This document shows, one piece after another, positions 52,201-64,000 of a stretch of DNA of 64,000 nt (positions are counted from its first letter, which is position 1; the number at the start of each line of letters is the position of its first letter). The stretch is from NCBI GenBank assembly GCA_949752745.1, contig OX457034.1, positions 32,345,544 through 32,409,543 of the forward strand. The letters are read 5' to 3'. Under the pieces are notes generated by a model. The model saw only the letters and a program-made list of their open reading frames with translations. It did no database searches and was not told the DNA's origin. A program made the translations under genes and the position numbers. The DNA is from Protula sp. h YS-2021. Lineage: Eukaryota; Annelida; Polychaeta; Sabellida; Serpulidae.

Positions 52201-55200
52201 ACCGTCAATGATGGATAATGGATTTACAGACATGTCTTGTTATATTTTCCATGTTGATCAAACCAACACAGGTTAAACAAGACCCAAACAGTCTGAGAAA
52301 TCTGATAGATTCACAGCAGGTTATATACAAATAGTGAAAATGGTTAATTTGGTGGATACGTTAAATTTTGAAAGTGGAATATCTTTAAAAGTATTGGTGA
52401 TAGAGAGACGGGGATTTGACGAGGTGATATGGCGAATATGAATTATGTATGATCCAGTAGTGTTTTTAGGCCATTCTGAGCCATTTAAATTGCACTTTTA
52501 CAAAGGCCAAGTTTTCTACAGGCGAGTGTTAAATGAATGGTTTTAAGAACAGCGAGATAGTTTTTTTATAAATAGATTTGTCTATTTCTTAGTGATTGGA
52601 TGAATGATCAGATCAGTCCTGGAAAAAACTTCACAATAACTATGTAACTGTTTGATATATTTTTTTAAAGTAAACCTTTGTAACCATATACATCCTTCAT
52701 GTTACCAGTTACCAATACAAATATATGTAATGTAAGAAGCTACTAAATTTCAACTTATAATTTAGATGTTTTCAGCATTTTATTTACAGTAGACTTTGTA
52801 AACCTAAATAATTAAAATGTACTTCTATTTCCAGCCGAGTGTGAGATGTGAGAAATAATTCTGGGGTTACGGTATATACCGCCAACAACTGGAAAAATAA
52901 AAATAAATCAAGGGGTAATGTCATTGAATGTGTGATTTGTTTTAAGAACTACAAAAAGATGTATGTATTCCATAGGTAAAAATTGTAATTTATTTCTGCA
53001 TACAAACAATATGTATTTGCACCAATTATCAACTCTAAAGAAATCAGGTATTACACATATACCACCGACAAAAATGAAAATCCTGTGACTTTCTCAGTGA
53101 ATTTGTGATATGGTTCAAGAGCTAGAAAGGAATGTATGTATACCTTTAGTAAAATTTGAACTTTATTTCTGGATACAAGCAATCGGTAGCTGCAACAAGT
53201 ATCAACAGAAACAAATCACCAGAAAACATTGATGTAAAAATTCAAAGGTCCAGTACATAATACGGCATATCCTCGTCTCGGACATTTGTCGTTGTCATGT
53301 ATCTGCGCCGTATGTCGAATTATGCTGACACAGTTGACGCCCCACTCTAGCGCTATTACTCTTATATTTATGACTTCCTTAAAATCTAAGCGGTTATTGT
53401 TGCAAGATCAAAGATTTCAATTTAGTTCGTTCGTTGCATAGACTGCACATCCTAGCTTTTATTTTAGTGTTAATGCATGTTTAACTGGCCAGTCGTTAAC
53501 TGGTCAACCGTCAATGAAGGATAATGGATTTACAGACATGTCTTGTTATATTTTCCATGTTGATCAAACCAACACAGGTTAAACAAGACCCAAACAGTCT
53601 GAGAAATCTGATAGATTCACAGCAGGTTATATACAAATAGTGAAAATGGTTAATTTGGTGGATACGTTAAATTTTGAAAGTGGAATATCTTTAAAAGTAT
53701 TGGTGATAGAGAGACGGGGATTTGACGAGGTGATATGGCGAATATGAATTATGTATGATTCAGTAGTGTTTTTAGGCCATTCTGAGCCCTTTAAATTGCA
53801 CTTTTACAAAGGCAAAGTTTTCTACAGGCGAGTGTTAAATGAATGGTTTTAAGAACAGCGAGATAGTTTTTTTATAAATAGATTTGTCTATTTCTTAGTG
53901 ATTGGATGAATGATCAGATCAGTCCTGGAAAAAACTTCACAATAACTATGTAACTGTTTGATATATTTTTTTAAAGTAAACCTTTGTAACCATATACATC
54001 CTTCATGTTACCAGTTACCAATACAAATATATGTAATGTAAGAAGCTACTAAATTTCAACTTATAATTTAGATGTTTTCAGCATTTTATTTACAGTAGAC
54101 TTTGTAAACCTAAATAATTAAAATGTACTTCTATTTCCAGCCGAGTGTGAGATGTGAGAAATAATTCTGGGGTTACGGTATATACCGCCAACAACTGGAA
54201 AAATAAAAATAAATCAAGGGGTAATGTCATTGAATGTGTGATTTGTTTTAAGAACTACAAAAAGATGTATGTATTCCATAGCTAAAAATTGTAATTTATT
54301 TCTGCATACAAACAATATGTATTTGCACCAATTATCAACTCTAAAGAAATCAGGTATTACACATATACCACCGACAAAAATGAAAATCCTGTGACTTTCT
54401 CAGTGAATTTGTGATATGGTTCAAGAGCTAGAAAGGAATGTATGTATACCTTTAGTAAAATTTGAACTTTATTTCTGGATACAAGCAATCGGTAGCTGCA
54501 ACAAGTATCAACAGAAACAAATCACCAGAAAACATTGATGTAAAAATTCAAAGGTCCAGTACATAATACGGCATATCCTCGTCTCGGACATTTGTCGTTG
54601 TCATGTATCTGCGCCGTATGTCGAATTATGCTGACACAGTTGACGCCCCACTCTAGCGCTATTACTCTTATATTTATGACTTCCTTAAAATCTAAGCGGT
54701 TATTGTTGCAAGATCAAAGATTTCAATTTAGTTCGTTCGTTGCATAGACTGCACATCCTAGCTTTTATTTTAGTGTTAATGCATGTTTAACTGGCCAGTC
54801 GTTAACTGGTCAACCGTCAATGAAGGATAATGGATTTACAGACATGTCTTGTTATATTTTCCATGTTGATCAAACCAACACAGGTTAAACAAGACCCAAA
54901 CAGTCTGAGAAATCTGATAGATTCACAGCAGGTTATATACAAATAGTGAAAATGGTTAATTTGGTGGATACGTTAAATTTTGAAAGTGGAATATCTTTAA
55001 AAGTATTGGTGATAGAGAGACGGGGATTTGACGAGGTGATATGGCGAATATGAATTATGTATGATCCAGTAGTGTTTTTAGGCCATTCTGAGCCCTTTAA
55101 ATTGCACTTTTACAAAGGCAAAGTTTTCTACAGGCGAGTGTTAAATGAATGGTTTTAAGAACAGCGAGATAGTTTTTTTATAAATAGATTTGTCTATTTC

Positions 55201-57954
55201 TTAGTGATTGGATGAATGATCAGATCAGTCCTGGAAAAAACTTCACAATAACTATGTAACTGTTTGATATATTTTTTTAAAGTAAACCTTTGTAACCATA
55301 TACATCCTTCATGTTACCAGTTACCAATACAAATATATGTAATGTAAGAAGCTACTAAATTTCAACTTACAATTTAGATGTTTTCAGCATTTTATTTACA
55401 GTAGACTTTGTAAACCTAAATAATTAAAATGTACTTCTATTTCCAGCCGAGTGTGAGATGTGAGAAATAATTCTGGGGTTACGGTATATACCGCCAACAA
55501 CTGGAAAAATAAAAATAAATCAAGGGGTAATGTCATTGAATGTGTGATTTGTTTTAAGAACTACAAAAAGATGTATGTATTCCATAGGTAAAAATTGTAA
55601 TTTATTTCTGCATACAAACAATATGTATTTGCACCAATTATCAACTCTAAAGAAATCAGGTATTACACATATACCACCGACAAAAATGAAAATCCTGTGA
55701 CTTTCTCAGTGAATTTGTGATATGGTTCAAGAGCTAGAAAGGAATGTATGTATACCTTTAGTAAAATTTGAACTTTATTTCTGGATACAAGCAATCGGTA
55801 GCTGCAACAAGTATCAACAGAAACAAATCACCAGAAAACATTGATGTAAAAATTCAAAGGTCCAGTACATAATACGGCATATCCTCGTCTCGGACATTTG
55901 TCGTTGTCATGTATCTGCGCCGTATGTCGAATTATGCTGACACAGTTGACGCCCCACTCTAGCGCTATTACTCTTATATTTATGACTTCCTTAAAATCTA
56001 AGCGGTTATTGTTGCAAGATCAAAGATTTCAATTTAGTTCGTTCGTTGCATAGACTGCACATCCTAGCTTTTATTTTAGTGTTAATGCATGTTTAACTGG
56101 CCAGTAGTTAACTGGTCAACCGTCAATGATGGATAATGGATTTACAGACATGTCTTGTTATATTTTCCATGTTGATCAAACCAACACAGGTTAAACAAGA
56201 CCCAAACAGTCTGAGAAATCTGATAGATTCACAGCAGGTTATATACAAATAGTGAAAATGGTTAATTTGGTGGATACGTTAAATTTTGAAAGTGGAATAT
56301 CTTTAAAAGTATTGGTGATAGAGAGACGGGGATTTGACGAGGTGATATGGCGAATATGAATTATGTATGATCCAGTAGTGTTTTTAGGCCATTCTGAGCC
56401 CTTTAAATTGCACTTTTACAAAGGCAAAGTTTTCTACAGGCGAGTGTTAAATGAATGGTTTTAAGAACAGCGAGATAGTTTTTTTATAAACAGATTTGTC
56501 TATTTCTTAGTGATTGGATGAATGATCAGATCAGTCCTGGAAAAAACTTCACAATAACTATGTAACTGTTTGATATATTTTTTTAAAGTAAACCTTTGTA
56601 ACCATATACATCCTTCATGTTACCAGTTACCAATACAAATATATGTAATGTAAGAAGCTACTAAATTTCAACTTATAATTTAGATGTTTTCAGCATTTTA
56701 TTTACAGTAGACTTTGTAAACCTAAATAATTAAAATGTACTTCTATTTCCAGCCGAGTGTGAGATGTGAGAAATAATTCTGGGGTTACGGTATATACCGC
56801 CAACAACTGGAAAAATAAAAATAAATCAAGGGGTAATGTCATTGAATGTGTGATTTGTTTTAAGAACTACAAAAAGATGTATGTATTCCATAGGTAAAAA
56901 TTGTAATTTATTTCTGCATACAAACAATATGTATTTGCACCAATTATCAACTCTAAAGAAATCAGGTATTACACATATACCACCGACAAAAATGAAAATC
57001 CTGTGACTTTCTCATTGAATTTGTGATATGGTTCAAGAGCTAGAAAGGAATGTATGTATACCTTTAGTAAAATTTGAACTTTATTTCTGGATACAAGCAA
57101 TCGGTAGCTGCAACAAGTATCAACAGAAACAAATCACCAGAAAACATTGATGTAAAAATTCAAAGGTCCAGTACATAATACGGCATATCCTCGTCTCGGA
57201 CATTTGTCGTTGTCATGTATCTGCGCCGTATGTCGAATTATGCTGACACAGTTGACGCCCCACTCTAGCGCTATTACTCTTATATTTATGACTTCCTTAA
57301 AATCTAAGCGGTTATTGTTGCAAGATCAAAGATTTCAATTTAGTTCGTTCGTTGCATAGACTGCACATCCTAGCTTTTATTTTAGTGTTAATGCATGTTT
57401 AACTGGCCAGTCGTTAACTGGTCAACCGTCAATGAAGGATAATGGATTTACAGACATGTCTTGTTATATTTCCCATGTTGATCAAACCAACACAGGTTAA
57501 ACAAGACCCAAACAGTCTGAGAAATCTGATAGATTCACAGCAGGTTATATACAAATAGTGAAAATGGTTAATTTGGTGGATACGTTAAATTTTGAAAGTG
57601 GAATATCTTTAAAAGTATTGGTGATAGAGAGACGGGGATTTGACGAGGTGATATGGCGAATATGAATTATGTATGATCCAGTAGTGTTTTTAGGCCATTC
57701 TGAGCCCTTTAAATTGCACTTTTACAAAGGCAAAGTTTTCTACAGGCGAGTGTTAAATGAATGGTTTTAAGAACAGCGAGATAGTTTTTTTATAAATAGA
57801 TTTGTCTATTTCTTAGTGATTGGATGAATGATCAGATCAGTCCTGGAAAAAACTTCACAATAACTATGTAACTGTTTGATATATTTTTTTAAAGTAAACC
57901 TTTGTAACCATATACATCCTTCATGTTACCAGTTACCAATACAAATATATGTAA
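46201..57954 (+). repeat. Trimeric higher-order pattern within the array (3 x ~3.92 kb)
   Basis: Nine units. Unit position 28 reads T, C, T, then T, C, T, then T, C, T; the next unit (57955) has C. Position 788 (A replacing T) reads A,T,T / A,T,A / A,T,A, and position 1030 (T replacing C) occurs in units 46201, 50119 and 52731. Units 47507 and 54037 share C at 246. The order A-B-A three times gives a period of 3 units (3918 bp), a young higher-order repeat partly blurred by exchange. Confidence 0.65.
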
Positions 57955-60900
57955 TGTAAGAAGCTACTAAATTTCAACTTACAATTTAGATGTTTTCAGC
58001 ATTTTATTTACAGTAGACTTTGTAAACCTAAATAATTAAAATGTACTTCTATTTCCAGCCGAGTGTGAGATGTGAGAAATAATTCTGGGGTTACGGTATA
58101 TACCGCCAACAACTGGAAAAATAAAAATAAATCAAGGGGTAATGTCATTGAATGTGTGATTTGTTTTAAGAAGTACAAAAAGATGTATGTATTCCATAGG
58201 TAAAAATTGTAATTTATTTCTGCATACAAACAATATGTATTTGCACCAATTATCAACTCTAAAGAAATCAGGTATTACACATATACCACCGACAAAAATG
58301 AAAATCCTGTGACTTTCTCAGTGAATTTGTGATATGGTTCAAGAGCTAGAAAGGAATGTATGTATACCTTTAGTAAAATTTGAACTTTATTTCTGGATAC
58401 AAGCAATCGGTAGCTGCAACAAGTATCAACAGAAACAAATCACCAGAAAACATTGATGTAAAAATTCAAAGGTCCAGTACATAATACGGCATATCCTCGT
58501 CTCGGACATTTGTCGTTGTCATGTATCTGCGCCGTATGTCGAATTATGCTGACACAGTTGACGCCCCACTCTAGCGCTATTACTCTTATATTTATGACTT
58601 CCTTAAAATCTAAGCGGTTATTGTTGCAAGATCAAAGATTTCAATTTAGTTCGTTCGTTGCATAGACTGCACATCCTAGCTTTTATTTTAGTGTTAATGC
58701 ATGTTTAACTGGCCAGTCGTTAACTGGTCAACCGTCAATGATGGATAATGGATTTACAGACACGTCTTGTTATATTTTCCATGTTGATCAAACCAACACA
58801 GGTTAAACAAGACCCAAACAGTCTGAGAAATCTGATAGATTCACAGCAGGTTATATACAAATAGTGAAAATGGTTAATTTGGTGGATACGTTAAATTTTG
58901 AAAGTGGAATATCTTTAAAAGTATTGGTGATAGAGAGACGGGGATTTGACGAGGTGATATGGCGAATATGAATTATGTATGATCCAGTAGTGTTTTTAGG
59001 CCATTCTGAGCCCTTTAAATTGCACTTTTACAAAGGCAAAGTTTTCTACAGGCGAGTGTTAAATGAATGGTTTTAAGAACAGCGAGATAGTTTTTTTATA
59101 AATAGATTTGTCTATTTCTTAGTGATTGGATGAATGATCAGATCAGTCCTGGAAAAAACTTCACAATAACTATGTAACTGTTTGATATATTTTTTTAAAG
59201 TAAACCTTTGTAACCATATACATCCTTCATGTTACCAGTTACCAATACAAATATATGTAATGTAAGAAGCTACTAAATTTCAACTTACAATTTAGATGTT
59301 TTCAGCATTTTATTTACAGTAGACTTTGTAAACCTAAATAATTAAAATGTACTTCTATTTCCAGCCGAGTGTGAGATGTGAGAAATAATTCTGGGGTTAC
59401 GGTATATACCGCCAACAACTGGAAAAATAAAAATAAATCAAGGGGTAATGTCATTGAATGTGTGATTTGTTTTAAGAACTACAAAAAGATGTATGTATTC
59501 CATAGGTAAAAATTGTAATTTATTTCTGCATACAAACAATATGTATTTGCACCAATTATCAACTCTAAAGAAATCAGGTATTACACATATACCACCGACA
59601 AAAATGAAAATCCTGTGACTTTCTCAGTGAATTTGTGATATGGTTCAAGAGTTAGAAAGGAATGTATGTATACCTTTAGTAAAATTTGAACTTTATTTCT
59701 GGATACAAGCAATCGGTAGCTGCAACAAGTATCAACAGAAACAAATCACCAGAAAACATTGATGTAAAAATTCAAAGGTCCAGTACATAATACGGCATAT
59801 CCTCGTCTCGGACATTTGTCGTTGTCATGTATCTGCGCCGTATGTCGAATTATGCTGACACAGTTGACGCCCCACTCTAGTGCTATTACTCTTATATTTA
59901 TGACTTCCTTAAAATCTAAGCGGTTATTGTTGCAAGATCAAAGATTTCAATTTAGTTCGTTCGTTGCATAGACTGCACATCCTAGCTTTTATTTTAGTGT
60001 TAATGCATGTTTAACTGGCCAGTCGTTAACTGGTCAACCGTCAATGATGGATAATGGATTTACAGACATGTCTTGTTATATTTTCCATGTTGATCAAACC
60101 AACACAGGTTAAACAAGACCCAAACAGTCTGAGAAATCTGATAGATTCACAGCAGGTTATATACAAATAGTGAAAATGGTTAATTTGGTGGATACGTTAA
60201 ATTTTGAAAGTGGAATATCTTTAAAAGTATTGGTGATAGAGAGACGGGGATTTGACGAGGTGATATGGCGAATATGAATTATGTATGATCCAGTAGTGTT
60301 TTTAGGCCATTCTGAGCCCTTTAAATTGCACTTTTACAAAGGCAAAGTTTTCTACAGGCGAGTGTTAAATGAATGGTTTTAAGAACAGCGAGATAGTTTT
60401 TTTATAAATAGATTTGTCTATTTCTTAGTGATTGGATGAATGATCAGATCAGTCCTGGAAAAAACTTCACAATAACTATGTAACTGTTTGATATATTTTT
60501 TTAAAGTAAACCTTTGTAACCATATACATCCTTCATGTTACCAGTTACCAATACAAATATATGTAATGTAAGAAGCTACTAAATTTCAACTTACAATTTA
60601 GATGTTTTCAGCATTTTATTTACAGTAGACTTTGTAAACCTAAATAATTAAAATGTACTTCTATTTCCAGCCGAGTGTGAGATGTGAGAAATAATTCTGG
60701 GGTTACGGTATATACCGCCAACAACTGGAAAAATAAAAATAAATCAAGGGGTAATGTCATTGAATGTGTGATTTGTTTTAAGAACTACAAAAAGATGTAT
60801 GTATTCCATAGGTAAAAATTGTAATTTATTTCTGCATACAAACAATATGTATTTGCACCAATTATCAACTCTAAAGAAATCAGGTATTACACATATACCA

Positions 60901-61510
60901 CCGACAAAAATGAAAATCCTGTGACTTTCTCAGTGAATTTGTGATATGGTTCAAGAGCTAGAAAGGAATGTATGTATACCTTTAGTAAAATTTGAACTTT
61001 ATTTCTGGATACAAGCAATCGGTAGCTGCAACAAGTATCAACAGAAACAAATCACCAGAAAACATTGATGTAAAAATTCAAAGGTCCAGTACATAATACG
61101 GCATATCCTCGTCTCGGACATTTGTCGTTGTCATGTATCTGCGCCGCATGTCGAATTATGCTGACACAGTTGACGCCCCACTCTAGCGCTATTACTCTTA
61201 TATTTATGACTTCCTTAAAATCTAAGCGGTTATTGTTGCAAGATCAAAGATTTCAATTTAGTTCGTTCGTTGCATAGACTGCACATCCTAGCTTTTATTT
61301 TAGTGTTAATGCATGTTTAACTGGCCAGTCGTTAACTGGTCAACCGTCAATGATGGATAATGGATTTACAGACATGTCTTGTTATATTTTCCATGTTGAT
61401 CAAACCAACACAGGTTAAACAAGACCCAAACAGTCTGAGAAATCTGATATATTCACAGCAGGTTATATACAATTCCAGTGACATTGAAAAATGGTGTGTA
61501 AAATTACTGA

Positions 61511-61580
61511 TAGAGAATTGAATTGGATAGAGCATTGGTTCGGTAAGCCGAAGGTCCCGAGTTCGACTCCAGCTCGGGGC
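61511..61580 (+). pseudogene. tRNA-like head of the SINE, copy 2
   Basis: Identical to the head at 2251-2320: degenerate A box, near-consensus B box GAGTTCGACTCC at about 61559-61570, and an oversized T loop. Not a functional tRNA gene. Confidence 0.6.
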
Positions 61581-61844
61581 GGCATGCAGGGAATTGACAT
61601 TTGCTCAAATTGCCTTGGCTAAGCAAATACAGTAGATAAGATCACCTATGAAGGAATTTAAAGTTGACGCCCACTTAGCGTTTCAGCCATCCCTTAAAAA
61701 ACATTTTAGAAAGAAGTTAGTTTGGGCATCGTCCAATGACTTTCTTTATTTGAGTTGCCAAAGTCAATAAAATTATTTATTTTTAAACGATCAAAAGTTT
61801 CAGGGAGTGAACTCTGTAAAAAAAAAAAAACAAAAAAAAAAAAA
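61511..61844 (+). mobile_element. tRNA-derived SINE-like element, copy 2
   Basis: Same module as 2251-2582 in the second insert. The tRNA-like head and inverted repeat are unchanged. The A-tract at 61818-61844 is now 13 A, one C, 13 A, against an unbroken 25 A in copy 1. One substitution is seen in the body at 61790 (A instead of G). Since both copies share the same flanks, this is duplicated DNA and not evidence of two transposition events. Confidence 0.6.
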
Positions 61845-62099
61845 CATAGGTTTTGCCTGTAACACTTTGGTCCCTTTTTATTCTATATTGATATTGAATG
61901 TTTCAAGTCAAACCGTAAACAAGAAGAAAAAAGTGTAAGCAACGCCTGTTTTGAAAGATTTACAATGCAGCAATAAATGTTGCAATCACTCACTTTTTCC
62001 CACACCACAATCCAATTCAGATGGGAAGGTATGTAGTTTATAAACAGGCTCGAGCATCCATACAGATAGTGCTGTGCAGGTTATGGCAGTAATACAGTT

Positions 62100-62291
62100 G
62101 GCTGAAAGTTGGCTCGGGAGTGCGAGGGCGTAAGCGTTCCGGTGTTCTTCGGGACCCGGTGGATCGAGCTGGAACTCGGCTGTAGAAAGGCGAAAGGCGG
62201 CGTAAAACCCGCCCGGTATGCCGAAGCCCCGCCACTGACCAATGCACACTGTGGTTGATCATTGACGGTGGCTGGGGTGGCCGTATATACG
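62100..62291 (+). promoter_or_regulatory. GC-rich promoter-like segment, copy 2
   Basis: Same island as 2839-3030, with GC boxes at 62208-62214 and 62227-62233, CCAAT at 62239-62243 and the TATA-like motif within 62284-62289, all unchanged. A 7-bp deletion directly after the TATA-like motif removes the rest of the ACGTCAGG stretch and shortens the distance to the downstream ATAATATATAT. If this is a promoter, the two copies would differ in the initiation region. Confidence 0.35.
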
Positions 62292-62549
62292 TCTGGCAGC
62301 AAGCCATAATATATATCCTGCACTGCACGCTTCACTTTTTGTTTTTTTACCTTTGATTATGTTTTATTTTATCCAAGAGGTAGGTTATTGTTTCTACTTC
62401 ATACAAAACTTATGCAAGATTTAATCATATTTTATTGCTGGTGCATGCACATAGAAGGCTCTAGAATATGCACAACAGTATTCCACACTCCTCTAGTATC
62501 GCTTGTTCAATGCTCTTTCAATCCAACTGGACAATCAAAAGCTGTGCGT

Positions 62550-62587
62550 CTCACACTTCTTGATCTCTCTCACACTGCTTGATCTCT
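62550..62587 (+). repeat. 19-bp tandem duplication, copy 2
   Basis: The same two 19-bp repeats as at 3298-3335, unchanged including the single internal difference, so the duplication predates the copying of the insert. Confidence 0.9.
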
Positions 62588-62593
62588 TCAATC

Positions 62594-62698
62594 ATGGCAT
62601 TCTACCTACGTCAGTTGCAGAGTTACTTCGGGATTGAAGGCACAGAGTACGATCGTTGTACCTTACTAAGATCGAGGATGTATATTCAGACACCGTAA
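62594..62698 (+). other. 34-codon ATG open frame, unproven, copy 2
   Basis: Exact copy of the frame at 3342-3446, with the same start context and the same TAA. No difference in 105 bp, although the insert copies differ by a 7-bp deletion and several homopolymer changes elsewhere. Confidence 0.15.
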
Positions 62699-63257
62699 TA
62701 TCATACTGAATTTTACTTCAGGTTTTAAACAAATATTAAGTAGTCTTAAAACTGTTTGATTTTACATACACCGTTTATAAGAGAATGACATTGAAGCATT
62801 AACTTTGGCCATTTTTTCTATCTTAAACCATTTCAAAGAGAATAAAATACTCAGACAAAAGTACAGATGCTCAATAATCTTTCAGATCAAGGCAGATCGA
62901 TGAACTTTCTAAAATACATAAACCTATTTTATTGCTAAACATTAAAATATCTGCAATAAAGAAAATTTTAATGGTTATAAAAGTAAGATTGTAATGTGTG
63001 GATAAGTTTGTACAGTGTAGCTAAAGTGAAAAGGTGGTAGTAGAATTTGCAAAGTGGGGATACCTGCTTGACCTCTTCCGAGGATCATAATTTTAAAACT
63101 GATCTATGTGAAAATAAAAGAAGAAAGTTAATTTTCCTTGGAAAATAATAAAAAGTCACATATATTGTACTTGCGATTGAAGACAAATGGGCACGGTTGG
63201 GGAGAGGAAGAGCAAAGGAAGACGGATGTATGTAAATGTCTTGAGTAATAATGTGAA

Positions 63258-64000
63258 ATAGTGAAAGTGGTTAATTTGGTGGATAGGTTAAATTTTGAAA
63301 GTGGAATATCTTTAAAAGTATTGGTGATAGAGAGACGGGGATTTGACGAGGTGATATGGCGAATATGAATTATGTATGATCCAGTAGTGTTTTTAGGCCA
63401 TTCTGAGCCCTTTAAATTGCACTTTTACAAAGGCAAAGTTTTCTACAGGCGAGTGTTAAATGAATGGTTTTAAGAACAGCGAGATAGTTTTTTTATAAAT
63501 AGATTTGTCTATTTCTTAGTGATTGGATGAATGATCAGATCAGTCCTGGAAAAAACTTCACAATAACTATGTAACTGTTTGATATATTTTTTTAAAGTAA
63601 ACCTTTGTAACCATATACATCCTTCATGTTACCAGTTACCAATACAAATATATGTAATGTAAGAAGCTACTAAATTTCAACTTACAATTTAGATGTTTTC
63701 AGCATTTTATTTACAGTAGACTTTGTAAACCTAAATAATTAAAATGTACTTCTATTTCCAGCCGAGTGTGAGATGTGAGAAATAATTCTGGGGTTACGGT
63801 ATATACCGCCAACAACTGGAAAAATAAAAATAAATCAAGGGGTAATGTCATTGAATGTGTGATTTGTTTTAAGAACTACAAAAAGATGTATGTATTCCAT
63901 AGGTAAAAATTGTAATTTATTTCTGCATACAAACAATATGTATTTGCACCAATTATCAACTCTAAAGAAATCAGGTATTACACATATACCACCGACAAAA
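63258..64000 (+). repeat. 1306-bp satellite array, right part (partial)
   Basis: The array resumes at unit position 907 after insert copy 2. It completes that unit at 63657 and runs 343 bp into the next before the window ends. The first segment carries G at unit position 935, as does the segment after insert copy 1 at 4007-4406; most array units have C there. Unlike copy 1, it keeps the common G in the GACGAGG stretch (the copy 1 flank has GACCAGG near 4094). Confidence 0.96.

Larger units (their letters stand above)
4007..61472 (+). repeat. 1306-bp satellite array, main block (44.0 units)
   Basis: Head-to-tail array with no foreign DNA. It begins at unit position 907 and ends at unit position 906. 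Unit starts: 4407, 5713, 7019, 8325, 9631, 10937, 12243, 13549, 14855, 16161, 17467, 18774, 20080, 21386, 22692, 23998, 25304, 26610, 27916, 29222, 30528, 31834, 33140, 34445, 35751, 37057, 38364, 39670, 40976, 42282, 43588, 44894, 46201, 47507, 48813, 50119, 51425, 52731, 54037, 55343, 56649, 57955, 59261, 60567 (the last is split by insert copy 2). All are 1306 bp except 17467, 37057 and 44894 (1307) and 33140 (1305); the differences are in the T-run at unit positions 1137-1143. Most units carry zero to three private substitutions, so neighbours are well above 99% identical by eye. No unit contains a conserved long open frame. Confidence 0.98.
61473..63257 (+). repeat. 1785-bp non-satellite insert, copy 2
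   Basis: Second copy of the 2213-4006 insert, same orientation and the same unit breakpoint. It differs from copy 1, by eye, by three substitutions (61790 and two near the right end), a C inside the A-tract at 61831, a 7-bp deletion just after the TATA-like motif (near 62292), and single- or two-base changes in homopolymers (T-runs near 61996, 62342 and 62812; A-tract length). Identity is therefore around 99%, like that between satellite units, which implies recent joint duplication or homogenisation rather than two old independent insertions. Confidence 0.92.

Noticed and set aside
58008..58256. 82-codon minus-strand open frame in a single satellite unit
   Set aside because: It exists only because this unit has G in place of C near 58172 (AAGAAGTACA instead of AAGAACTACA), which removes a stop present in every other unit. 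A private mutation in a satellite is not a gene.
1..64000. CRISPR array
   Set aside because: The periodic unit is 1306 bp with no short repeat-spacer structure; the whole unit is conserved and no cas genes are present.
1..64000. Ribosomal DNA intergenic spacer
   Set aside because: No rRNA coding sequence is recognisable anywhere in the 64 kb, and the array continues far longer than a spacer.

Overview
This window is almost entirely a tandem satellite array from a eukaryotic, probably animal, genome. I find no convincing protein-coding gene and nothing bacterial, plasmid-like or CRISPR-like. The sequence is AT-rich, lacks long open frames, carries a tRNA-derived SINE-like module with a poly(A) tract, and is dominated by one 1306-bp unit repeated head to tail. 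A marine invertebrate such as a mollusc would fit, but the sequence does not prove it.

Layout: 1-2212 holds 1.7 satellite units. 2213-4006 is a 1794-bp non-satellite insert (copy 1). 4007-61472 is an uninterrupted array of 44.0 units. 61473-63257 is a second copy of the insert (1785 bp). 63258-64000 is satellite again. Units differ by only a few bases and by T-run length (1305, 1306 or 1307 bp). Both inserts interrupt the unit at the same point, between unit positions 906 and 907, in the same orientation. They lie exactly 44 units apart, so the window shows one full turn and parts of two others of a roughly 59.26-kb higher-order arrangement, or two amplified copies of one interrupted unit.

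The insert contains, in order: a degenerate tRNA-like head with a good B box and an inverted repeat, ending in an A25 tract (SINE-like); an AT-rich spacer; a GC-rich segment of about 190 bp with GC boxes, a CCAAT box and TATA-like sequences; a perfect-or-near 19-bp tandem duplication; a 34-codon ATG open frame with a good start context; and an AT-rich tail. On the minus strand, the A-tract reads as a polypyrimidine tract plus acceptor and sits 178 nt from a consensus splice donor, with AATAAA signals beyond it. Either reading could be chance.

The 1306-bp unit has internal history: three diverged subrepeats with a period of about 165-173 bp in its first 480 bp, a short relic of the same subrepeat near position 1116, and a segment resembling the SINE body of the insert. 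Shared variants along the array mark local blocks of homogenisation, including a trimeric (about 3.9 kb) higher-order pattern at 46201-57954.
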